Shown here piece by piece: positions 43,613 to 52,900 of a stretch of 64,000 bases of DNA. Every line of letters begins with the position of its first letter. Position 1 is the stretch's first letter. The notes under the pieces are model-generated. The model worked only from the letters and a program-made list of their open reading frames with translations. It was not told the origin of the DNA and did no database searches. This stretch comes from an uncultured Bacteroidales bacterium (GTDB lineage: Bacteria; Bacteroidota; Bacteroidia; Bacteroidales; Paludibacteraceae). The position numbers and the translations under genes were made by a program. The DNA is taken from the NCBI GenBank assembly GCA_902799875.1, contig CADCCH010000004.1:1-64000 (forward strand). The letters run 5' to 3'.

Positions 43613-44740
43613 GTGCGTATTGGTATAGTAGGAACAACATGGCCGTATCGAGGCGGTTTGGCGGCTTTCAATGAGCGGCTGGCGAAGCAGTTTGCAGCAG
43701 AGGGAGATGAGGTGGAGATCTTCACGTTTACTCTGCAATATCCGGATTTTCTGTTTCCGGGTAAGACCCAGTATTCGGACGCTCCGAAGCCCGAAAACCT
43801 GTCCATCTCCCGCACGATGAACAGCATCAACCCCTTCACTTGGATCCGCACGGCTCGTGCTATTCGCAAGGCGAAAATCGACCTGATCGTTATCAAGTTC
43901 TGGATTCCGCTCATGGCGCCGTGTCTGGGTGCAATCGCACGTCTTTGTCGCCGCAGAGGGATACGGGTGGTGTCGATTCTCGACAATGTCATTCCCCACG
44001 AGCCGCATTTCTGGGACAAGTGGCTAATTCGCTATTTCATCCGCAGCGTGGACCGTTTCATCGCAATGTCGGAGAGTGTAAAAGAGGATTGTTTGAAGTT
44101 CCTTCCTGCCGCCCGCAAAGACCGCGTAGCGCTCACCGTTCATCCGCTGTACGATAACTTTGGTGAGGCCATAGAGAAAAACGAGGCACGCCAATTCTTG
44201 AACTTACCGCAAGACAAAACGATACTGCTGTTCTTCGGTTTCATCCGCGATTACAAAGGTCTCGACTTGCTGATGCGCGCCTACCAAAAAGCCTATCAAG
44301 ACAACATGCTTCTCGTTGTAGCGGGTGAGTTCTACAACAACGGTGCTCAGTACAGCGAGTTGGAGAAAGAACTGCAACTCGAGGGCAAGATAGCCTGGCG
44401 TACGGACTTTATTCCCGATGACAAAGTGCGCTATTATTTCTCGGCAGCGGACCTGATTGTACAGCCCTACAAATCCGCCACGCAGAGCGGTGTAACGCAG
44501 ATCGCGTACCATTTTGAGCGTCCGATGTTGGTGACGAACGTAGGAGGCTTGGCAGAGATCGTACCGGACGGCAAAGTGGGATATGTATGCGAAGTGAATG
44601 AAGAGAGTGTGGTACAGGCCTTGGCCGATTTCGCAAGCATGGACCGCAAAGAACGGGAAGCCAAGTTCGGCAAGAACATACAAAAAGAAAAACAAAAATA
44701 TGCTTGGTCCAACATGACCAAACTGATCACTGAAAACTGA
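43613..44740 (+). CDS. glycosyltransferase family 4
   Basis: A 375-residue GT-B enzyme starting at GTG 43613 (MRIGIVGTTWPYRGGLAAFN), the position set by the promoter 27 nt upstream. The donor-binding half has LLFFGFIRDYKGLDLLMRAY, LVVAGEFYNNGAQY and SATQSGVTQIAYHFERPMLV, in which the usual EGFG is replaced by a QSG-type loop. It is the first gene of an operon with hddA, gmhA and hddC-gmhB, so it may use GDP-heptose. Its 3' end and the following gap are a 7-bp repeat array. Confidence 0.85.
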   Translation: MRIGIVGTTWPYRGGLAAFNERLAKQFAAEGDEVEIFTFTLQYPDFLFPGKTQYSDAPKPENLSISRTMNSINPFTWIRTARAIRKAKIDLIVIKFWIPLMAPCLGAIARLCRRRGIRVVSILDNVIPHEPHFWDKWLIRYFIRSVDRFIAMSESVKEDCLKFLPAARKDRVALTVHPLYDNFGEAIEKNEARQFLNLPQDKTILLFFGFIRDYKGLDLLMRAYQKAYQDNMLLVVAGEFYNNGAQYSELEKELQLEGKIAWRTDFIPDDKVRYYFSAADLIVQPYKSATQSGVTQIAYHFERPMLVTNVGGLAEIVPDGKVGYVCEVNEESVVQALADFASMDRKEREAKFGKNIQKEKQKYAWSNMTKLITEN

Positions 44741-44745
44741 ACACT
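44722..44745. repeat. heptamer array ACTGATC/ACTGAAC
   Basis: Three 7-bp units (ACTGATC, ACTGAAA, ACTGAAC) and a partial fourth. They encode the last residues and stop of the GT4 protein and are the same family as the array at 26694-26721. Confidence 0.8.
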
Positions 44746-44746
44746 T

Positions 44747-45772
44747 ATGATCATACGAAGTAAAGCACCTTTACGCTTAGGTTTGGCTGGTGGCGGTACA
44801 GATGTATCCCCCTATTCCGACCTCTACGGCGGAGCGATTTTGAATGCCACGATCTCGCTCTATGCCTACACGACGATCGAACCCTTAGATAACGGAAAGA
44901 TTGTGTTCTCTTCCCCGGATGCCGGTCTGGAAGAGGTCTATGAGGCGGCGGAAGTGCTGGATACAAAGGGTTATTTTGTATTGGCGAAAGGAGTATACAA
45001 CCGTGTCGTTCGCGATTTCACGCACAAACCCTTATCCTTCAAGATCACGAGTCATGTCGATTCACCTGCCGGTAGTGGTCTCGGTACATCCAGTACACTG
45101 GTAGTCAGTATCTTAGGTGCTTTTGCAGAATGGCTCAAACTCCCGCTCGGTGAATACGATTTAGCCCGTTTGGCGTACGAGATCGAACGTATCGACCTGA
45201 AGATGGCCGGTGGTAAGCAGGATCAATATGCGGCGACCTTCGGTGGATTCAACTATATGCAATTCCTGCAGGACGACAAGGTCATCGTGAACCCGCTTCG
45301 TATCCGTCAACGCTACCAGGATGAATTAGCCCATAACTTACTGCTGTACTACACCGAGACGAGTCATGTCAGCGCCGAAATCATCCAGGGTCAGATCGAT
45401 AATGTGAAGGCCAAGAACGACAAGTCCATCGAGGCCATGCACCAACTCAAAGAGCAGGCCATGCGCATGAAAGAGAGTCTGCTGCGCGGCGATATCGATG
45501 CGATAGGTGAGATCCTTAATTTCGGATGGGAGCATAAGAAACGTACGGCTTCGGGTATTACCAATCCGCTGCTGGACGATATCTACCGCACGGCCATAGA
45601 AGCAGGTGCAACCGGCGGTAAAGTGAGCGGTGCCGGAGGTGGAGGATTTATGTTCTTCTACTGCCCGGGTACGAGCCGTTATGCCGTAGAAAAAGCCCTG
45701 ACTGCCAAGTTCTCCGGCCAAGTCAAACGATATGAATTTACACAGGAAGGATTAAAAACATGGACATTGTAA
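44747..45772 (+). CDS. hddA: D-glycero-alpha-D-manno-heptose 7-phosphate kinase
   Basis: A 341-residue GHMP kinase. The N-terminal RSKAPLRLGLAGGGTDVSPY is characteristic of HddA-like sugar kinases. The phosphate loop is SPAGSGLGTSSTLVV at about 107-121. IDLKMAGGKQDQYAATFGG and the C-terminal GATGGKVSGAGGGGFMFF complete the GHMP motifs. It phosphorylates the heptose 7-phosphate at C1 in the GDP-heptose pathway. It overlaps gmhA by 13 nt. Confidence 0.92.
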   Translation: MIIRSKAPLRLGLAGGGTDVSPYSDLYGGAILNATISLYAYTTIEPLDNGKIVFSSPDAGLEEVYEAAEVLDTKGYFVLAKGVYNRVVRDFTHKPLSFKITSHVDSPAGSGLGTSSTLVVSILGAFAEWLKLPLGEYDLARLAYEIERIDLKMAGGKQDQYAATFGGFNYMQFLQDDKVIVNPLRIRQRYQDELAHNLLLYYTETSHVSAEIIQGQIDNVKAKNDKSIEAMHQLKEQAMRMKESLLRGDIDAIGEILNFGWEHKKRTASGITNPLLDDIYRTAIEAGATGGKVSGAGGGGFMFFYCPGTSRYAVEKALTAKFSGQVKRYEFTQEGLKTWTL

Positions 45773-46338
45773 AACGCTCTATCAACGATAGTATCCAAGC
45801 CAAACAGGCAATCTTGGAAAATCCGGATTTCTTGGCACGCATCGAACAAGTGGCTGAAGTGATGGTCAAAGCACTCAAGGACGGCAAACGCATCCTTTGG
45901 TGCGGTAACGGCGGTAGTGCGGCAGATGCCCAGCACCTGGCTGCCGAGTTATCGGGACGTTTCTATTACGATCGTCCGCCGTTGAACTCTGAGGCCATGC
46001 ACTGCAACACTTCGTACATGACAGCAGTAGCGAATGACTACGGCTATGACCTTATTTATTCGCGCATGATAGACGGCGCATGCAAGCCAGGGGACGTGCT
46101 GGTAGGTATCTCCACTTCGGGTAACTCGAAGAACATCTGCAATGCCTTTCGCAAGGCGAAAGAGTTAGGCGTGATCACGATTGCCATGACCGGCGAGAGC
46201 GGAGGTGAGATGAAGCAGATGGCGGACTATCTGCTCAATGTACCTTCCACCGATACACCGCGTATTCAGGAGAGTCATATCCTCATCGGACATATCATCT
46301 GCGAGATCGTAGAGGCGACCATCTTCCCGCGTGTTTAA
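45760..46338 (+). CDS. gmhA: sedoheptulose-7-phosphate isomerase
   Basis: A 192-residue SIS-domain enzyme. It contains LWCGNGGSAADAQHLAAELS near residue 47 and VGISTSGNSKNICNAF near 115, with the C-terminal IQESHILIGHIICEIVE including the metal-binding residues of GmhA. It converts sedoheptulose 7-phosphate (a transketolase product) into D-glycero-D-manno-heptose 7-phosphate, the first dedicated step of the heptose cassette. It overlaps both neighbours. Confidence 0.94.
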   Translation: MDIVKRSINDSIQAKQAILENPDFLARIEQVAEVMVKALKDGKRILWCGNGGSAADAQHLAAELSGRFYYDRPPLNSEAMHCNTSYMTAVANDYGYDLIYSRMIDGACKPGDVLVGISTSGNSKNICNAFRKAKELGVITIAMTGESGGEMKQMADYLLNVPSTDTPRIQESHILIGHIICEIVEATIFPRV

Positions 46339-47494
46339 AGAAGCAGTCATATTAGCCGGGGGCTTCGGAACACGACTTAGTCACGTCGTGAGCGATGTAC
46401 CCAAGCCTATGGCACCGGTGTACGGCAGACCTTTCTTATGCTATCTGCTGGACCGGTTAATTGACGCCGGAATAGGACGAATTGTGCTGGCGACCGGCTA
46501 TAAGCATGAGTGTATCGAATCGTATTTCGGTACAAACTACCGCGGCGCGGAGATCGTCTATTCGCAAGAGACCACACCGCTCTTCACCGGTGGGGCGATT
46601 CGCAAGGCAGCGAGATTACTGGAAAGCAGCGATTTTGTGGTGCTGAACGGTGATACGCTCTTCGATATTGATCTACACCAACTGTACGAATTTCATACCC
46701 TGCGTGCTGCCAAACTCAGTATTGCCTTGCGGCAGGTACCCGACACCAGCCGGTACGGATCCGTGACCTGTGACGAGGACCAAATCGTGGCGTTCCACGA
46801 GAAAGTGGAGAGCACCGGAGAGGGCGCTATCAACGGCGGTATTTATGCCATCCACCGCGATTGGTTGATGAGTCTGGATCTACCGACAAAATTCTCTTTT
46901 GAGAAAGAACTGATGCAACCCATGGCCGGTCAGGAAGGCTTTTATGGCCTGCGATTCAGCGATTATTTCATCGATATCGGCGTACCGGAAGATTATTACC
47001 GGGCGCAGGATGAATTCCGCACCTTATTCGCCCCGGATGAGTTCCTGTTCCTGGATCGGGACGGCATTCTGAACAAACACCTATTAGGCGATTACGTCCG
47101 CAATTGGGGGATGTGGGAATGGCTGCCGGGCGTGTTAGATTCGATGCCCCAACTGGCCAAACGCTACAAGCGCATATTTATCGTCACTAACCAACAAGGT
47201 GTCGGTAAGGGACTGATGAGTGCGGCAGATTTGGAGGACATTCACCGTCACATGTTAGCCGACATCGAAGCGGCAGGTGGACGCATAGACAAAGTCTATG
47301 TATGTACCGAACTAGAATCCGTGCACAGTCCCAACCGCAAACCGGAAATAGGAATGGCCCTACAAGCAAAAATCGACTTTCCTGAAGTCGATTTTCACCG
47401 TTCGGTCATGGTCGGAGACAGTGAGTCCGACCGTCTCTTTGCGCAGCGATCACGCATGCGTTTCTTCGAAAGCATTCCAGCCTTGGGCCTTTAA
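46331..47494 (+). CDS. fused heptose-1-phosphate guanylyltransferase / heptose bisphosphate phosphatase
   Basis: A 387-residue two-domain protein starting at GTG 46331. Residues 1-228 are a nucleotidyltransferase (LAGGFGTRL at 8-16, VPKPMAPVYGRPFL, NGDTLFDID near 107), fitting HddC. Residues 238-387 are a HAD phosphatase of the GmhB type (FLDRDGILN with Asp242 and Asp244, VTNQQGVGKG, MVGDSESD). The usual cysteine zinc loop of GmhB is missing: the corresponding stretch is VHSPNRKPEIG. With hddA and gmhA it completes GDP-D-glycero-alpha-D-manno-heptose synthesis. The last 45 nt overlap thiL on the opposite strand. Confidence 0.9.
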   Translation: MFKEAVILAGGFGTRLSHVVSDVPKPMAPVYGRPFLCYLLDRLIDAGIGRIVLATGYKHECIESYFGTNYRGAEIVYSQETTPLFTGGAIRKAARLLESSDFVVLNGDTLFDIDLHQLYEFHTLRAAKLSIALRQVPDTSRYGSVTCDEDQIVAFHEKVESTGEGAINGGIYAIHRDWLMSLDLPTKFSFEKELMQPMAGQEGFYGLRFSDYFIDIGVPEDYYRAQDEFRTLFAPDEFLFLDRDGILNKHLLGDYVRNWGMWEWLPGVLDSMPQLAKRYKRIFIVTNQQGVGKGLMSAADLEDIHRHMLADIEAAGGRIDKVYVCTELESVHSPNRKPEIGMALQAKIDFPEVDFHRSVMVGDSESDRLFAQRSRMRFFESIPALGL

Positions 47495-48475
47495 TGCCAA
47501 CTCTTCGCCGTTGCGACCGATGAGGTTACAGCCGTATTCAGGCTTGGTGATATGACCGATGATATAGAGATCTTCTACCGGAATCAGTTTCTCGTAGTCA
47601 TTGATGGAGCAGGTGAACAGCAGCTCGTAGTCTTCGCCGCCGTTGAGGGCGCAGGTAACGATATTGAGGTTCATCTCCTCCGCCAGGGATGCCGCTTGGA
47701 AATCGATCGGTAACTTATCTTCATAGATACAACAACCTACATTCGACTGCGTACAGATATGCAGCAACTCGGACGAGAGACCGTCGGAAACATCCATCAT
47801 CGCCGTCGGTTTGACACCTGCCTTACGCAGTCCCTCCAAGATATCCCGACGAGCTTCGGGTTTCAACTGCCGCTCCAACAAGTATTCCTTACCGGAGAAA
47901 TCCGGGTTCTCACCGCCCGCAATCCGCTCACGCTCGAGCAGTTGAAGACCCATATAGGCTGTACCTAAATTACCACTCACGCAGATGAGGTCATTGAGCT
48001 TGGCTCCGTTGCGATACACGATATCCTTGGCGGACGCGGTACCGAGACAGGTGATCGAGATCGTCAGACCGGTCATGGACGCACAGGTGTCACCACCTAC
48101 GAGATCCACATTATACCGTTCGCATGCAAGACGGATACCGCTGTACAACGCCTCAATATCCTCTACCGAGAAACGCTTACTGATACCGAGCGAGACCGTG
48201 ATCTGCGTCGGCGTACCGTTCATAGCGTAGATATCCGAGAAATTGACCACAGCAGCTTTGTAACCCAGGTGCTTAAGCGGCACGTACTCAAGGTTAAAAT
48301 GTACACCTTCGAGCAGCATATCGGAGGTCATGAGCACTTTCTTGCTACCGAAATCCATTACGGCACAGTCGTCTCCGATGCCTTTCTTCGTACTCGGTTG
48401 TTGGGGTTGGATATCTTTGGTGAGGTGTTTGATGAGCCCAAACTCACCTAAGGTTGAAATTTCTGTTCGTGGCAT
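47450..48475 (-). CDS. thiL: thiamine-phosphate kinase
   Basis: A 341-residue PurM/AIR-synthase-like kinase that makes thiamine diphosphate from the monophosphate. Marks: GIGDDCAVMD near residue 32, TSDMLLEGVHF near 50, the metal site GGDTCAS near 127, MMDVSDGLSSELLHI near 227 and GGEDYELLFTC near 272. It is transcribed after the HAD gene (20 nt gap). Thiamine diphosphate is the cofactor of the transketolase in this window. Its 3' end overlaps the hddC-gmhB gene tail to tail. Confidence 0.94.
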   Translation of the reverse strand: MPRTEISTLGEFGLIKHLTKDIQPQQPSTKKGIGDDCAVMDFGSKKVLMTSDMLLEGVHFNLEYVPLKHLGYKAAVVNFSDIYAMNGTPTQITVSLGISKRFSVEDIEALYSGIRLACERYNVDLVGGDTCASMTGLTISITCLGTASAKDIVYRNGAKLNDLICVSGNLGTAYMGLQLLERERIAGGENPDFSGKEYLLERQLKPEARRDILEGLRKAGVKPTAMMDVSDGLSSELLHICTQSNVGCCIYEDKLPIDFQAASLAEEMNLNIVTCALNGGEDYELLFTCSINDYEKLIPVEDLYIIGHITKPEYGCNLIGRNGEELALKAQGWNAFEETHA

Positions 48476-48496
48476 AATATAATGTTGTATTTCTGA

Positions 48497-49135
48497 TTAC
48501 AAATGGGTAGTTTCTAGTAGCGTTTGGATGTCCGGATAAGTGGTCCATCCGACGGTCTTCTCTGCGGCTTCCCGATTAGCGGCGATATCATCAACGAAGA
48601 ACACTTCTGTCTTCTCGTCTAAACCTTCGTTAATCTGCTCGTTAACAGCCAGGTATATCTCCGGTTCAGGCTTCGCCATATGCATCTTTTGCGACAAGAA
48701 GAGTCCGTCGAAATGAGAAGACAATTGATAGGTTTTGTCGATAAACTCAAAGTGCAGATCATTACCGTTGGAAAGCAGATACACATGTTCTACTTGGGCA
48801 CGCACCCGATCGACGGCATCGAGACGTTCCTGGGGCAGGTCCGCCAGCATACTCATCCAGGCGTCCAGCACCTGTTGGGTTGTCGTTCCCGGTTTACAAT
48901 ATTCGAGCACCTGCTCAATAAAAGCGTCCGGCGCGATAAGTCCACGTTCGAAGTCCGCCATGAGTTGTTTGGTAGCAATACTGACCGCCTTGACGCCTTC
49001 ACCGTTCTTGTCCATGCCCAACACAGCACGCATGTTCTCTTCGCCCATCAGGTCCTCAAAGGCATGCATACAGCGGTTCACGTTGAGTTTAATCAAGACT
49101 CCACCCAAATCAAATATCACTATCTTTTTTCTCAT
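48497..49135 (-). CDS. HAD-family hydrolase (YihX-like)
   Basis: A 212-residue phosphatase. The ATG at 49135 gives MRKKIVIFDLGGVLIKLN, the correct HAD start with nucleophile Asp9; upstream in-frame codons run past the promoter and are not used. A four-helix cap follows, then the motifs VYLLSNGNDLHF and LSQKMHMAKPEPEIY, and finally VFFVDDIAANREAAE. It resembles sugar- or nucleotide-phosphate phosphatases of the HAD-IA class with DLGGV starts. The promoter at 49144-49175 leaves only a few bases of leader. Confidence 0.9.
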   Translation of the reverse strand: MRKKIVIFDLGGVLIKLNVNRCMHAFEDLMGEENMRAVLGMDKNGEGVKAVSIATKQLMADFERGLIAPDAFIEQVLEYCKPGTTTQQVLDAWMSMLADLPQERLDAVDRVRAQVEHVYLLSNGNDLHFEFIDKTYQLSSHFDGLFLSQKMHMAKPEPEIYLAVNEQINEGLDEKTEVFFVDDIAANREAAEKTVGWTTYPDIQTLLETTHL

Positions 49136-49143
49136 TTCGGGTG

Positions 49144-49175
49144 CAAAAGTACAAAAAAAAAATGATATATGCAAA
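49144..49175 (-). promoter_or_regulatory. promoter of the HAD-thiL operon
   Basis: On the minus strand TTTG (49172-49175, extended TTTGCATATATC), a 20-bp spacer and TACTTTTG (49144-49151). The ATG is only 9 nt after the -7 box. Confidence 0.8.
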
Positions 49176-49202
49176 TAATATGGAGGAAAAACGCGCGCGG
49201 GC

Positions 49203-49233
49203 TTGCGTATATCAAAAAAAAGTAGTACCTTTG
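49203..49233 (+). promoter_or_regulatory. promoter of ruvA
   Basis: TTG at 49203-49205 (TTGCGTATATCAAAAAAAA), a 20-bp spacer and TACCTTTG at 49226-49233, 18 nt before the ATG. Confidence 0.8.
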
Positions 49234-49250
49234 CACGCATTTTGTGTATT

Positions 49251-49928
49251 ATGATCGAATATATCAAAGGAATATTGACGGAATTGAACCCGACGGAGGC
49301 GGTGGTAGAGGCTGCGGGCGTGGGGTACGGAATAGCGATTACGCTGCCGACGTACAGTGCGTTGGTGGGGAAGGAGCAATCTAATGATGGAATGAGCGCG
49401 ACTGCGTCGCTCAATGATGCAGCCAAGCTGCCTAATGATGCTTTTGTGAAGTTGTTCATCACAGAGATCATCCGGGAGGATACGCATGAGGTGTACGGGT
49501 TTGTAACGAAAAAGGAGCGGCAGTTGTTTGAGCTGCTGATGACGGTGAGTGGCGTGGGTGCCGCAACGGCGCGGATGATATTGAGTGCGTTCAGTGCGGA
49601 AGAGTTGCGGATGCTGATTGCAACCGGTAACACGAAGGCGATGGCGAAAGTGAAGGGTCTGGGAACGAAGACCGCAGAGCGGATCATCGTCGATTTGAAG
49701 GACAAGGCGCTGAAGCTGGATTTGGGTGGTGATCCGACGGAGCTCTTTAATGGTGACGCTTCGCTTAATGATGAAATGATGAATGGTGTACGCGCCGAGG
49801 CGATTAGTGCGCTGACGATGTTAGGATTTGCGAGTGCCGCGAGTGGGAAAGCTGTGGATAAGATACTGAAGGCCAGTCCTGATATGAAGGTTGAGGGGGT
49901 TATTCGAGAGGCACTGAAGATGCTTTAA
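49251..49928 (+). CDS. ruvA: Holliday junction branch-migration protein RuvA
   Basis: A 225-residue RuvA, longer than the usual 195-200. Domain I (OB fold) starts MIEYIKGILTELNPTEAVVE and is interrupted near residues 43-66 by a repeat-coded insert (SNDGMSATASLNDAAKLPND). The two helix-hairpin-helix motifs are present (VSGVGAATARMIL and VKGLGTKTAERIIVDLKDK). A second repeat-coded stretch (FNGDASLNDEMMNG) is in the flexible linker before domain III (AISALTMLGF), which contacts RuvB. The ATG at 49251 is set by the promoter. Confidence 0.93.
   Translation: MIEYIKGILTELNPTEAVVEAAGVGYGIAITLPTYSALVGKEQSNDGMSATASLNDAAKLPNDAFVKLFITEIIREDTHEVYGFVTKKERQLFELLMTVSGVGAATARMILSAFSAEELRMLIATGNTKAMAKVKGLGTKTAERIIVDLKDKALKLDLGGDPTELFNGDASLNDEMMNGVRAEAISALTMLGFASAASGKAVDKILKASPDMKVEGVIREALKML
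49385..49440. repeat. AATGATG repeats with small stem-loops inside ruvA
   Basis: Three AATGATG units (about 49384, 49413 and 49434) are separated by GC-rich self-complementary spacers (GCGACTGCGTCGC and GCAGCCAAGCTGC). Together they encode about 20 extra residues in domain I. Confidence 0.7.
49749..49770. repeat. 22-bp element shared with sprA
   Basis: This 22-bp stretch in the ruvA linker, beginning AATGGTGACG and ending CGCTTAATG, is identical to 50171-50192 in sprA; both encode NGDASLN. Confidence 0.9.
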
Positions 49929-49929
49929 A

Positions 49930-49946
49930 GCCGGATGCCATCCGGC
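49930..49946. repeat. 17-bp palindrome after ruvA
   Basis: GCCGGATG and CATCCGGC flank one central C, immediately after the ruvA stop. There is no T-run behind it, so it is a poor terminator and may be a protein-binding or REP-like site. Confidence 0.5.
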
Positions 49947-49966
49947 ACAACAAAAGACGAAGTTTT

Positions 49967-52900
49967 TTGAAGAGATATCTATACATAATACTGCTGTTGT
50001 TGCTGCCGGGGATGGCGGCAGGACAGACTGCGCCGGTGAGGCAGCCGGCGAAGGCGAAGACGCTGAAGGAGCTGGTGGCGGAAGAGAAGGCGAGGAAGGA
50101 AGCGGAGAAGGCGGAGCGCGAAGCGCGGGAAAAGGAGCGCGCCGCTGCAGAAGCAGCGCGAGCGAAAGCGAATGGTGACGCTTCGCTTAATGGTGCAAAT
50201 GGTGCCAATGATGGAACAAAGTCTCCGGAGGATGTGGCGGATGTGGTGACGGTGACGGACAGTGCGTTGTGGGCACCGACGAAGGTGAAGCAGTTGGGGG
50301 TACAGAACTACGGAGAGCTGGTACAGCCGCAGAGTTCGTTGGATCTGCAGGATCCGAACAATATTTCTACTACTGTAGAGTACCAACCGGAGACGGGGAC
50401 GTACATTTTGCGCACGCGCATAGGCGATACGGATATTACGACTCCTTATCTGCTGACGCAGGAGGAGTATAATCACTATGCGGAGCGTCAGATCATGCAT
50501 GCGTACTGGCAGCAGAAGATCAGCGAGATCGAGCATAACAACGAGAAGAAGTTCGACATCACGGACATGAAGTTCAACATCGGTCCGGCGGACAAAGTGT
50601 TCGGTCCGGGTGGTGTACAACTGAAGATGCAGGGATCGGCAGAACTCCTTTTCGGTTTCAAGCACCAGTATATCGCGAACCCGTCGTTGACGCTACGCGC
50701 ACGAAACAACAATATCTTCGATTTTGACGAGAAGATTCAGGCCAGTATCCAGGGTAAGGTAGGCTCGAAGCTCAATTTCAACCTCAGCTATAACACGGAG
50801 GCGTCTTTCTCGTTCGATCAGCAGAACCTGAAATTGAACTACAAGGGTGAGGAAGACGATATCATCCAGAGTATCGAGGCGGGTAACGTGACGATGGACC
50901 TGCCGAGTTCGTTGATACGCGGTAGTCAGGCACTATTCGGTATCAAGACCAATCTGAAGTTCGGTAAGTTGAAGATCCAAGCGCTAGTGAGTCAGCAGAA
51001 CAGCGAGGCGCAGACGGTGAGCAGTAAGGGTGGTGCGCAGTTGAGTAAATTCGATATCTCGGGTGATAACTACGATGAGAACCGACATTTCTTCCTGAGT
51101 CATTTCTTCAGGGACAAGTACGAGAAAGCGATGGAGTCGGTGCCGTACATCACGAGTGGTGTACAGATCACGAAGATCGAGGTATGGATCACGAACAAAC
51201 GCGGTAACTACGAACAGGCGCGCAACATCGTAGCGTTTACGGACCTCGGTGAACAGAACAAGCATTTGCAGAACACGTTCTGGGGCGGGAATGATGTGTC
51301 GATGCCAGACAACAGCGCCAACAGTCTGTATGCACAGATTCAGGGAACGGCTTTCCGCAATATCCAGGAGACGAGTTCGGTATTAGAGAACTTCAACGGC
51401 TCGGGTATCGAGGGCGGTACGGACTACGAGAAGATAGAGAGCGCGCGGTTGCTGACGAGCAGCGAGTACACGCTGAACAGTGCGTTGGGATATATATCAT
51501 TGAAGGCGGCGTTAAACCAGGACGAGGTGCTGGCGGTAGCGTACGAATATACGTATAACGGCAAGGTGTACCAGGTCGGTGAATTCTCGACGGACGGGTC
51601 GGAGGAGTTGCGTGCGCCTGCGGCATTAGCGCTGAAGATGTTGCGGTCCACGAACACGGCGCCGGACAAGAAGGGAAGAGGATTATGGGACCTGATGATG
51701 AAGAACATCTACTCGTTGGGCGCGACGAGTGTACAGCAGGATAAGTTTGAGTTATACATCACGTACCGGAACGACTCGGTGGGTACGGATATGCAGTATT
51801 TGGACGAGGGTCCGATCCAGGGTAAGCAGTTGCTACGCGTGATGAACCTTGACCGGCTGGACACGAAGAACAACCACAGCGCGGACGGACGATTCGACTT
51901 CGTGGAGGGTCTGACGGTCTATTCGAGTGGCGGAAAGATCATCTTCCCAGCCCTGGAGCCATTCGGTAGCCACTTAGCGCAGGCCTTGGGGAACGACCCA
52001 AGGTTGGTGAACAAATACTGCTTCCAGGAGCTGTACGACTCGACCTTGGTGAACGCGCAGGAGATGACGGAGAAGAACAAGTTCCACCTGACGGGTAAGT
52101 ACAAGGGTACGAACGGGAGCGAGATCAAGTTAGGTGCGATGAACGTGCCGCGCGGCTCGGTGACTGTGACGGCCGGTGGTGCGACGCTGATCGAGAACGT
52201 CGATTATACAGTCGATTACACGATGGGAACGGTGACGATCTTGAACACGTCGATTCTGGAGAGCGGCACGAACGTGGATGTGCAGCTGGAGAACCAGAGT
52301 ACGTTCTCGATGCAGCGGAAGAGTTTGTTTGGTGCGCATTTGGAGTACGAGTTCAACAAGGACCTGGTAGTGGGCGGAACGATCATGCACCTGCGTGAAC
52401 GACCGTTGACGACCAAAGTGAACACGGGTTCGGAGCCTTTAGCGAACACGATCTGGGGCGTGAACGGAAGCTGGAAGACCGAATTGCAATGGCTGACGAA
52501 CGCGATCGATAAGATTCCTTGGATCACGGCGACGGCTCCTTCGACCTTCCAGTTGAGTGCCGAGTTTGCGCATTTGATTCCGGGTCACACGAACGATGTG
52601 GGTAAGATCGGTACGGCATATATCGATGACTTCGAGAACACGACGACCAATATCGACGTGCATTATCCGAGTTACTGGTTCTTAGCTTCGACCCCTGCCC
52701 CATTTGCAGAAGCGAAGGATATTAATCAGATCAGTTATAACAAGAACCGTGCGGCGATCGGCTGGTACACGGTGGATCCTATCTTCGGTTACCCGCAGAC
52801 GAACACGCCGGAGCATATCCGCAATGATGTGAACGCGCTGAGTGATCATAGGACGCGTATCGTCTATCAGGAGGAGATCTACCCGAATCGTCAGGAGGCG

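Noticed and set aside
49136..49705. An N-terminal extension of the HAD protein
   Set aside because: It would cross the HAD promoter and run antisense through the start of ruvA; the HAD motif begins right at the ATG at 49135.
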